DNA from: a bacterium HR11
GTDB taxonomy: Bacteria; Acidobacteriota; HRBIN11
NCBI GenBank assembly: GCA_002898535.1
Contig: BEHN01000002.1
Span: 1-64,000, forward strand
Direction: 5' to 3'
DNA length: 64,000 nt
The notes below the pieces were generated by a model, which worked only from the letters and a program-made list of their open reading frames with translations, was not told where the DNA came from and did no database searches. The position numbers were made by a program, and so were the translations under genes. Below, piece by piece: positions 25,414 to 32,672 of the stretch. The first letter of the stretch is position 1; each line of letters opens with the position of its first letter.

Positions 25414-25956
25414 ATGCACGTCGAGTATCAAGCCAAGGGCGTTGACGTCTCGACCGCCCTGACGACCTGGCTCCAGAGACGTCTGCGGAAGCTGGAGCGA
25501 TACGACCCCGGCGTCCGAGTCGAGGTCGTCCTCCGACGCAATCAAGAAAAGGGCCCCGTCGAGGCCGACCTGATCGTCCATACCCATTGGGGCACGATTC
25601 AGTCGACCCGGGTCCAGGGGTACGACGAACGGACGGCCCTCGCCCGGGCGCTGACGAAGATCGAACAACAGCTCCGCCGCTTCAAAGAGCGACGGACCGT
25701 CGGCCGGCGGCGGGCCACGGTCGAAGCCGTCCAGGCCATCGAACGGCAAACGATGGCGGCCGAGACGCTGGAGCCGCCCGTCCGACGGGTACCCCTGCCA
25801 GCCGTCCCCTTAATGACGCAGGAGGAAGCCGTCCAAAGCCTGTTGGACCGCGAAGAGACCTTCGTCATCTTCCGGGACCTGGAGAACGATGAGGCCCTTA
25901 CGGTGGTCTATCGGGACAAGGACGACGCTATCGCCCTGGTCTCTTCCCGTTCGTGA
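25414..25956 (+). CDS. hpf: Long-form ribosome hibernation promoting factor
   Basis: The protein has 180 residues. The N-terminal S30AE domain (VEYQAKGVDVSTALTTWLQRRL) is followed by a linker and a C-terminal dimerisation domain (MTQEEAVQSLLDREETFVIFRD). The long form makes 100S ribosome dimers without RMF. It is in the conserved rpoN-hpf-ptsN-hprK order. Confidence 0.93.
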   Translation: MHVEYQAKGVDVSTALTTWLQRRLRKLERYDPGVRVEVVLRRNQEKGPVEADLIVHTHWGTIQSTRVQGYDERTALARALTKIEQQLRRFKERRTVGRRRATVEAVQAIERQTMAAETLEPPVRRVPLPAVPLMTQEEAVQSLLDREETFVIFRDLENDEALTVVYRDKDDAIALVSSRS

Positions 25957-25963
25957 GGCACGT

Positions 25964-26431
25964 GTGTCCTTGAGCGAGTGGCTGACACCTGGAGCGGTCC
26001 GTTTTGGTCTCCACGCCGACGACGTCTCGACGGCCCTGGCGGCCATCGCGGACCACCTGATCGCCGTCGAGCCCCGCCTGGCGCTCCACCGTCGGGAACT
26101 TCTTCAGCGGCTCCTGGACCGGGAACGGATGGAGTCGACGGCCCTCGACAACCAGACGGCCCTGCCCCACTGCAAGATGGCCGGCCTGCCGGCCCCGGTC
26201 GTCTGCATCGACCGTTCGGAGGACGGCGTGCCCTTCCGACCCGGCTCGGACGAACGGACACACTTGTTCTTTACGATCGTGTCGCCCGAGGACCAGCCGG
26301 CGACCCACCTGAAGGTCCTGGCCGCCGTGGCCCGCTTTCTACGAGACGCCCAGAACGTCCGGGCCGTCTTGGCGGCGACATCCCCGTCGGAAGTCCTCGA
26401 GTACATCCAAAGGTGGGACCGGTCCGCATGA
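25964..26431 (+). CDS. ptsN: Nitrogen-PTS EIIA protein
   Basis: The protein has 155 residues from GTG 25964 (TTG 25970 also possible), eight bases after hpf. The phospho-acceptor His is in NQTALPHCKMAGL (usual LPHAR), followed by FTIVSPEDQPATHLKVLAAVARFL. It regulates potassium or nitrogen-linked targets by phosphorylation state. Its stop overlaps hprK (ATGA). Confidence 0.92.
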   Translation: MSLSEWLTPGAVRFGLHADDVSTALAAIADHLIAVEPRLALHRRELLQRLLDRERMESTALDNQTALPHCKMAGLPAPVVCIDRSEDGVPFRPGSDERTHLFFTIVSPEDQPATHLKVLAAVARFLRDAQNVRAVLAATSPSEVLEYIQRWDRSA

Positions 26432-27402
26432 GGATGGAGCCTTATCTGGGTCGTGTGTCCGTCCGAACCCTCGTCCAAGCGTGCCCCTATCCCCTGCGGC
26501 CCCTCGTAGACGTCGACCCCGATACGGTCGTCGAAATCGAAAGCTACATGCACCGACCCGGCCTCTTGTTGGCCGGCTTTCGGCCCACCGATGAGGTCGA
26601 GCGTCACGTCCTGGTCTTCGGGCGGGAAGAATTCCTCTTCCTGCGACGGCACCCCCCCGAGACTCAGCAGACGTGGCTCCGCCTCCTGTGGTCCTGCCGC
26701 CCGCCCTTGGTCATCGTCGGGGCCGACGCCGAGATGACCGACGCCTTCCTGGAAGGGGCCGTCGAATACGGGGTCGCCGTCTACGCCAGCACCAGCCCGT
26801 CCCGGGCCATCCTGGCCGGCGGGTTCCGCTGGCTCGAACGCCTGGTCGTCCCGTGGTTCCGGATTCCCGGCAACCTGGTCGAGATCTTCGGCCTGGGGGT
26901 CTTGATCATCGGCGAGAGCGGCATCGGCAAGAGCGAGTGCGCCCTGGACCTCCTCGGCCGAGGCCATCGCCTCGTCGCCGACGACGCCATCGAGGTCGCC
27001 TGCTTCCAGGACGGAACCCTCATGGGTCGGGCCCCCCAGGCCAGCTACGGCCTGCTCGAGATCCGGGGCCTGGGCATCCTGGACGTCCGGTTTCTGTTTG
27101 GCGTCCTGGCCGTCCTGGAGGAAAAGACCATCGACCTGGTCGTCCAGCTCGTGCCGGCGTCCGCGATGGGGGACATCGACCGCTTGGGGACCGAAGTCGA
27201 ATTTTATACCCTCCCTCACGACCTGGGGGCCGTCCCCATGATCCGCCTGCCGGTCGTCCCGGGCCGGAACCTGGCCGCCCTCATCGAGGCGGCCGTCCGG
27301 TGGTACATGCTTCGCCAGCGAGGCCTCCAAGTCGGTCAACGCCTGATCGAATACTGCGACCGCATGGCTCGAGGGGCGCCCCCGGACGAAGATGCCCAAT
27401 AG
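26428..27402 (+). CDS. hprK: HPr kinase/phosphorylase
   Basis: The protein has 324 residues. The Walker A is GESGIGKSECALDLL and the HprK signature LEIRGLGILDVRFLFG; the N-terminal domain contains VGADAEMTDAFLE and the usual STSPSRAIL loop. It phosphorylates or dephosphorylates HPr at a Ser. No HPr or EI gene follows, so its partner is elsewhere or absent. Last gene of the lpt-rpoN operon. Confidence 0.95.
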   Translation: MRMEPYLGRVSVRTLVQACPYPLRPLVDVDPDTVVEIESYMHRPGLLLAGFRPTDEVERHVLVFGREEFLFLRRHPPETQQTWLRLLWSCRPPLVIVGADAEMTDAFLEGAVEYGVAVYASTSPSRAILAGGFRWLERLVVPWFRIPGNLVEIFGLGVLIIGESGIGKSECALDLLGRGHRLVADDAIEVACFQDGTLMGRAPQASYGLLEIRGLGILDVRFLFGVLAVLEEKTIDLVVQLVPASAMGDIDRLGTEVEFYTLPHDLGAVPMIRLPVVPGRNLAALIEAAVRWYMLRQRGLQVGQRLIEYCDRMARGAPPDEDAQ

Positions 27403-27421
27403 GTGGAGCTCAGCCCTGCCG

Positions 27422-28333
27422 TCACGAAGACCCCAGGACGTGGCGAAGGGCGCTCTCCAGGTCGGGAAACTGGAACGTGAAGCCGCTGTCCAGGAGTTTC
27501 ATCGGCAGGACCCGCTGACTCGAAAGGAGGAGCTCATCGGCGACCTCGCCCAAGACGAGACGGACGGCGAAGGAGGGTACCGGTAGGACCGTCGGCCGCC
27601 GGAGGACCCGGCCCAGGGTCTTGGTAAACTCATAGTTCGTGACGGGATGGGGCGAGACGGCATTCACAGGTCCCTGGAGCGTCTCCGTCTCGATGACGTG
27701 GAGGATGACCCGCACGTGGTCGTCGATGGCGATCCAGCTCCAGTACTGCGTGCCGTTGCCGACGACCCCGCCGAGACCCAGGCGGAAGGGGAGTAACATC
27801 TGCTTGAGAGCCCCGCCAGCGGCGCTCAGGACGATGCCTGTCCGGAGGTTCACGACCCGGATGCCGGCCTGGACGGCCGGCTCCGTGGCCGCCTCCCAGG
27901 CTTGGGCGACCTCGGCCAGGAAGCCCCGGCCCGGCGGACTCTCCTCGGTGAGCGTCTCGTACCGGCGGTCCCCGTAGTAGCCGACGGCCGAGGCGGCCAC
28001 GAGGACCCGCGGCGGCCGAGCGAGCCGGGCCAGGGTCTCACAAAGTAAGCGGGTCCCCCGCACGCGGCTGTCCCGGATGCGGGCCTTTTTGGCCGCCGTC
28101 CAGCGGCCCTGGAGCGACTCGCCGGCCAGGTGGACGACGGCGTCGTGGCCCTCCAGGCCGGAAGCCTCGATCATGCCAGCTTCGGGGTCCCATCGGACGA
28201 CCGGCTCGTCGGACATCGGCTTCAGCTTGGAATCGGGCCGGACCAGGCGGGTCACCCGGTGGCCCTGAGCCTTGAGGAAGGCCACGAGGGCAGAACCGAT
28301 CAAACCCGTCGAGCCTGTGATCAGGACGTTCAT
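27422..28333 (-). CDS. TIGR01777-type NAD(P)-dependent epimerase (YfcH-like)
   Basis: The protein has 303 residues from ATG 28333. The dinucleotide loop is MNVLITGSTGLIGSALVAFL and the family motifs are DAVVHLAGESLQGRWTAAKK, RVLVAASAVGYYG, LRTGIVLSAAGGAL and the C-terminal SSQRVLPMKLLDSGFTFQFP. These extended SDR proteins have no settled substrate. It converges on hprK with ~20 bp between. Confidence 0.9.
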   Translation of the reverse strand: MNVLITGSTGLIGSALVAFLKAQGHRVTRLVRPDSKLKPMSDEPVVRWDPEAGMIEASGLEGHDAVVHLAGESLQGRWTAAKKARIRDSRVRGTRLLCETLARLARPPRVLVAASAVGYYGDRRYETLTEESPPGRGFLAEVAQAWEAATEPAVQAGIRVVNLRTGIVLSAAGGALKQMLLPFRLGLGGVVGNGTQYWSWIAIDDHVRVILHVIETETLQGPVNAVSPHPVTNYEFTKTLGRVLRRPTVLPVPSFAVRLVLGEVADELLLSSQRVLPMKLLDSGFTFQFPDLESALRHVLGSS

Positions 28334-28389
28334 CGGCACCCTCCCCGGCGTTTGGGATCCAGTGTAGTCCAGGGCCTTCGGGGTCAGCA

Positions 28390-28545
28390 ATTGGGGCGAT
28401 TCGGCAGTTCGGCCATTCGGCCGATGGGCCGTTGTCATCCAAGCCCCGCTCGGGCCAGCGGGGCTTGGCTGTTATTTCGCATCCCCATCCTGCATCTTGC
28501 ATCCCGCATCCCGCATCCTGTATCCTGCATCTCGCACCTTGGGAG
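28390..28545. repeat. Octamer block plus CATCCCG heptamer array
   Basis: GCGATTCGGCAGTTCGGCC (28398-28416) is followed by heptamers CATCCTG, CATCTTG, CATCCCG, CATCCCG, CATCCTG, TATCCTG and CATCTCG (28483-28535). It ends just before GGGAGAGGGGAGG, the pruA ribosome-binding site. Confidence 0.85.
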
Positions 28546-28559
28546 AGGGGAGGCGTGCC

Positions 28560-30110
28560 ATGAACGTACCGCCCTTCCGGAACGAACCGTTCACGGACTT
28601 TTCGAATCCGGAAAACCGTCGCCGCATGGAGGAAGCCCTCCGGCAGGTCGAGGCTCAACTGGGCCGGGAGTACCCCTTGATCATCGGGGACCAAGAGATT
28701 TACACGAACGAGAAGCTTTACTCTTACAATCCCTCGCAGAAGGACCAAGTCGTCGGCATCTTCCAGAAGGCCCAGCCCGAACACGTGGACAGGGCCCTCG
28801 AGGCCGCCTGGGCGGCCTTCGAGACCTGGCGATGGCTCCCGCCGGAGGAGCGGGCGGCCGTCCTCTTCCGGGCCGCCCGCCTCGCCCGGGACCGGAAGTT
28901 CGAGCTCATCGCCTGGCAGGTCTTCGAGGTCGGCAAGAACTGGGCCGAGGCCGACGCCGACGTGGCGGAGACGATCGACTATCTGGAATTCTACGGCCGG
29001 GAGATGCTCCGCTACGGGGCGCCCCAGCCACTGACGCCCTTCCCCGGCGAGGTCAACGAGTACCACTACATCCCCCTCGGGGCCGGGGCCGTCATCCCGC
29101 CGTGGAACTTCCCGATGGCCATCCTTGGAGGGATGACGACGGCGGCCGTCGTCACGGGGAACACGGTCGTCCTGAAGCCGTCCAGCGACTCGCCAGCCGT
29201 CGGGTATCAGTACGTGCGGCTCATGCAGGAGGCGGGCCTCCCGCCGGGCGTCATCAACTTCGTGACGGGCGCCGGCGGGGCCATCGGCGACTACCTCGTG
29301 ACCCATCCCCGGACGCGCTTTATCGCCTTCACGGGGTCGATGGAGGTCGGGTGCCGGATTTACGAGCTCGCCGCCAAGGTCCAACGGGGCCAGATTTGGC
29401 TCAAGCGGGTCATCGCCGAGATGGGCGGCAAGGACGCCATCATCGTCGACCGGGAGGTCCCCGACCTGGACGAGGCCGTCCGGGCCGTCGTCGTGTCGGC
29501 CTTCGGCTTTCAGGGTCAGAAGTGCTCGGCTTGCTCCCGCCTCATCCTGGACGAGGCCATCTACGACGAATTTCTCCGGCGGCTCGTCGCCCAGGTCGAG
29601 GCCATCGAGGTCGGCCCGGCCCGGGACAACTACTTCATGGGGCCGGTCATTAATGCGGCCGCCGAGAAAAAGATCTTGGAGTACATCGAGATCGGTAAGA
29701 AAGAAGGCCGTCTCGTCGCCGGCGGCCGGAAGGCCGAGGGAAACGGCTACTTCATCCGGCCGACGGTCTTCGCCGACGTCGACCCGAAGGCCCGCATCGC
29801 CCAGGAGGAAATCTTCGGGCCTGTCCTGGCCGTCTTGAAGGCCCGGGACTTTGACCACGCCCTGGCGATCGCCAACGACACGATCTACGGCCTGACGGGG
29901 TCGGTCTTCACCCGGAATCGGGAGAAGATCCTGAAGGCCAAGCGGTACTTCCACTGCGGGAACCTGTACATCAACCGCAAGTGCACGGGGGCGTTGGTCG
30001 ACGTCCATCCCTTCGGCGGTTTCAACATGTCGGGGACTGATTCGAAGGCCGGCGGGCGGGACTACCTCCTGCTGTTCTTGCAGGGCAAGTCGATTTCGGA
30101 GAAGGTATAA
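28560..30110 (+). CDS. pruA: L-glutamate gamma-semialdehyde (P5C) dehydrogenase
   Basis: The protein has 516 residues, the RocA-type length. It oxidises glutamate semialdehyde to glutamate, the second step of proline catabolism. Motifs are the N-terminal YPLIIGDQEI, VIPPWNFPMAIL, VLKPSSDSP, the active-site Cys in AFGFQGQKCSACSRLIL, the general base in AEMGGKD, and EEIFGPVLAV. No proline dehydrogenase is adjacent. A TATAAT overlaps its stop codon (30106-30111) and may serve the next gene. Confidence 0.95.
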   Translation: MNVPPFRNEPFTDFSNPENRRRMEEALRQVEAQLGREYPLIIGDQEIYTNEKLYSYNPSQKDQVVGIFQKAQPEHVDRALEAAWAAFETWRWLPPEERAAVLFRAARLARDRKFELIAWQVFEVGKNWAEADADVAETIDYLEFYGREMLRYGAPQPLTPFPGEVNEYHYIPLGAGAVIPPWNFPMAILGGMTTAAVVTGNTVVLKPSSDSPAVGYQYVRLMQEAGLPPGVINFVTGAGGAIGDYLVTHPRTRFIAFTGSMEVGCRIYELAAKVQRGQIWLKRVIAEMGGKDAIIVDREVPDLDEAVRAVVVSAFGFQGQKCSACSRLILDEAIYDEFLRRLVAQVEAIEVGPARDNYFMGPVINAAAEKKILEYIEIGKKEGRLVAGGRKAEGNGYFIRPTVFADVDPKARIAQEEIFGPVLAVLKARDFDHALAIANDTIYGLTGSVFTRNREKILKAKRYFHCGNLYINRKCTGALVDVHPFGGFNMSGTDSKAGGRDYLLLFLQGKSISEKV

Positions 30111-30188
30111 TACGGCAGATGGGCCGGTGGGTCGTTTTCACTCACGGTCCTATTCTCACACTGCCGATTTCCTCAGCGGAGGCACCCT

Positions 30189-31118
30189 ATGGCATGGCAT
30201 CGGAACGTCGTGGGACTCATCCTGATCGGCCTGGTCATCGGATTCGGGGCTCGGGCCCAGGAGAAAGCCAAGCCAGAGAAAAAACAAGAGGAGCACCAGC
30301 AGGGGAAAGCGGCCGTCAAGGGGGCCGTCGTCGGCCTCCAGGGCCAGCCCATCCCGGGGGCCCAATTGACGTTCCAATTGGAAGACACCGTGACCGTCAC
30401 GGTCCAGACAGACGAAAAAGGGGAGTTCTTCATCGACAACGTCACGCCGGGTATCTACACGGTGAAGGTCGAGAAGCCGGGCTACAAGACCTTCATCGAG
30501 ACCCAAAAGCTGGAGCCGGATACCCTCCTCACGTATCGGGTCACGCTTCCGACCGAAGAAGAGGCCAAGGTCATCCGAGGCGGCGACGACTGGAAGCAGG
30601 CCAACGAAGCCTTTAAGCAGGCCCAAAGCGCTCGCGCTCGGGGCGACCTCCAGCAGGCCGCCCAGTACTACCAGACGGCCAAGGCGTACTTCCAGAAGGT
30701 CGTCGAACAGGACCCGACTTACGCCCAGGCCTACTTTAACCTGGCCCTGACGCAGGCCATCCTGGGCGAGTGCGAAGCGGCCCTCCAGAATTTCCAGCGG
30801 GCCGTAGACCAGCAATTCCAGCCGTCGGGCAATGTCCTCTTGACCTATCATGCGGCCCGCGCGCAGTGCTTCGAACGGCTGAACCGGTGGGCCGACGCCG
30901 CCGCCGAGTATGAGGCCCTCATCAAGCTGATGCCTGACAACGGGACCTTCTACCTGAATATCGGCCAGGCGTATGTCCGGAGCGAGCAGTACGACAAGGC
31001 TTTGGAAGCCTACCGGAAGTTTCTCCAGCTGGAGCCCAATGCCCCGGAGGCCAAGCAGGTCCGGGTCGAGATCGACAAGCTGAAACAGCTCCTCGAACAG
31101 CAGAAGAAGCCGAAGTAG
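30189..31118 (+). CDS. Secreted carboxypeptidase-regulatory/TPR protein
   Basis: The protein has 309 residues with a signal peptide (VVGLILIGLVIGFGARA). A charged linker precedes a CarboxypepD_reg-like Ig fold (~43-115: VKGAVVGLQGQPIPGAQLTF, then GEFFIDNVTPGIYTVKVEKPG) and four to five TPRs (~135-300: YFQKVVEQDPTYAQAYFNLA, YEALIKLMPDNGTFYLNIGQ). It probably acts as a periplasmic scaffold; no partner is evident. Confidence 0.85.
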   Translation: MAWHRNVVGLILIGLVIGFGARAQEKAKPEKKQEEHQQGKAAVKGAVVGLQGQPIPGAQLTFQLEDTVTVTVQTDEKGEFFIDNVTPGIYTVKVEKPGYKTFIETQKLEPDTLLTYRVTLPTEEEAKVIRGGDDWKQANEAFKQAQSARARGDLQQAAQYYQTAKAYFQKVVEQDPTYAQAYFNLALTQAILGECEAALQNFQRAVDQQFQPSGNVLLTYHAARAQCFERLNRWADAAAEYEALIKLMPDNGTFYLNIGQAYVRSEQYDKALEAYRKFLQLEPNAPEAKQVRVEIDKLKQLLEQQKKPK

Positions 31119-31171
31119 CCTGGGTCGCTGGGGTCAGGGATGCCCGACCGCGTGGAACGGAAGGGGGCTGG

Positions 31172-31212
31172 AGCCGTCTGATCCGTCCGATCCGACCGAT
31201 CCGTCTGATCCG
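31172..31212. repeat. GATCCG nonamer array
   Basis: Units CTGATCCGT, CCGATCCGA, CCGATCCGT and CTGATCCGA form a distinct unit family in the pre-FTCD spacer. Confidence 0.75.
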
Positions 31213-31265
31213 AGACGCCGCACTCCCCCTCTCGCATTGCCTGACCCTCGACCCCCTGACCTCCG

Positions 31266-32654
31266 ATGATGCGGATCATCGAGTGCGTCCCGAACGTCAG
31301 CGAGGGCCGGCGGGCGGAGGTCCTCGACGCGTTCATCCGCCTCCTGCAAGCCCAGCCCGGCGTCCTGCTCCTGGACTATCACGCCGACCCGGACCACAAC
31401 CGGACCGTCTTCACGCTGATCGGCGACGGCCCCGCTCTCCTGTCGGCCATGCTGGCCCTCTACGAGAAGGCCGTCGAGCTCATCGACATGCGCCAACACC
31501 GGGGCGAGCACCCCCGGGCCGGCGCCGTGGACGTCTGCCCCTTTGTGCCCATCGCCGGGGCCACGATGGAAGACTGCGTGGCCCTGGCCCGCGAGTTGGG
31601 CCGCCAAGTCGCCGAACGATTCCAGATCCCCGTCTTCTTGTACGCCCACGCCGCTACACGGGAAGATCGGCGGGAGCTTCCCAACATCCGAAAGGGCGAG
31701 TTCGAGGGCTGGTTCGAGAAGATCAAGGACCCGAACTGGAAGCCCGACTTCGGGCCGGACCGCGTCCATCCGACGGCGGGCATCACGGTCATCGGTGCCC
31801 GGCCGCCCCTGATCGCCTACAACGTGAACTTAGGGACGGCCGACCTCGCCGTCGCCGACCGCATCGCTCGGGCCATCCGCTTCTCCAGCGGCGGCTTCCG
31901 GAACGTCCAGGCCCGGGGCATGAAGCTGGAAGCCCGCCAGCAGGTCCAGGTGTCGATGAACCTGCTGGACTTCCGCCAGACGCCTATCCACCGGGTCTTC
32001 GAGGTCATCCGGGCCGAAGCCGAGCGCTTCGGCGTGCCCGTCGTGGGCTCCGAAATCGTCGGTCTCGTCCCCCTGGAGGCCATCGCCCAGGCGGCGGACT
32101 TCTACCTCCGGCTGGAGAACTTCTCCATCGACCAGGTCCTGGAGTGGCGAATCCAGCAGGCCCTCGCCGAACGCCCGGCCCCACCGGCGGCCCCCTCGCC
32201 GCCGACCCCCGGCCCCCGGCCGCGGGCCCTGCGGCGGGTCCTGATGAGCCTGGTCACCCGCGCCGTCGAGGCCCGTCTGGAGGATGCGGACATCCTCGAA
32301 TGGCTCCGACGCTTTCGATGGCCCGACGGTCAGGTGCGTTGTCCCCACTGTGGAAGCGCCCAGGTCCGGGCCTATCGGTCGTCGTCCCGTCGCCGAGTCG
32401 TCTTCACCTATCGGTGCCGGTCCTGCCGCCGTCGGTTCAACGACAAGACGGGCACCGTCTTTGCCCAGACGCGTCTTCCGATGGCTCGTTGGTTGGCGGC
32501 CGCCCTTCTCATTGAGCTCGGTGCCGGTCGCCGGAGCCTCCAACGCTACCTGGGGGTCGACCGGGCCACGGCCCGCCGCATGTGGAACGGCCTGACCCGG
32601 GACGCCCGACTCCGCCAGGCCATGGTCCGCTACATGGAGAGCGCCCTGGCGTAG
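31266..32654 (+). CDS. Glutamate formimidoyltransferase fused to an IS1595-type zinc ribbon/HTH
   Basis: The protein is 462 residues in one uninterrupted frame (ATG 31266 or 31269). Residues 1-~300 are a complete FTCD formiminotransferase: MRIIECVPNVSEGRR, DYHADPDHNRTVFTLIGD, DMRQHRGEHPRAGAVDVCPF, RELPNIRKGEFEG, PTAGITVIGARPPLIAYNVN. A Pro-rich linker (~305-320) leads to ~140 residues resembling the N-terminus of IS1595 transposases: RRFRWPDGQVRCPHCGS, YRCRSCRRRFNDKTGTVFA, LPMARWLAAALLIELGAG and an HTH-like LQRYLGVDRATARRMWNGL. The DDE nuclease domain is absent. Formiminotransferase acts in histidine degradation, but no hut genes are here. Confidence 0.88.
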   Translation: MMRIIECVPNVSEGRRAEVLDAFIRLLQAQPGVLLLDYHADPDHNRTVFTLIGDGPALLSAMLALYEKAVELIDMRQHRGEHPRAGAVDVCPFVPIAGATMEDCVALARELGRQVAERFQIPVFLYAHAATREDRRELPNIRKGEFEGWFEKIKDPNWKPDFGPDRVHPTAGITVIGARPPLIAYNVNLGTADLAVADRIARAIRFSSGGFRNVQARGMKLEARQQVQVSMNLLDFRQTPIHRVFEVIRAEAERFGVPVVGSEIVGLVPLEAIAQAADFYLRLENFSIDQVLEWRIQQALAERPAPPAAPSPPTPGPRPRALRRVLMSLVTRAVEARLEDADILEWLRRFRWPDGQVRCPHCGSAQVRAYRSSSRRRVVFTYRCRSCRRRFNDKTGTVFAQTRLPMARWLAAALLIELGAGRRSLQRYLGVDRATARRMWNGLTRDARLRQAMVRYMESALA

Positions 32655-32672
32655 AGGGATGCGGGGTCCGGG

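Noticed and set aside
26104-27399. 431-codon frame opposite ptsN-hprK
   Set aside because: Shadow of two secure genes; no motifs.
28038-30008. Long open frame opposite pruA (656 codons)
   Set aside because: It is antisense to a secure pruA and Gly/Asp/Arg-rich as expected from GC-rich third-position bias; no domain is recognisable.
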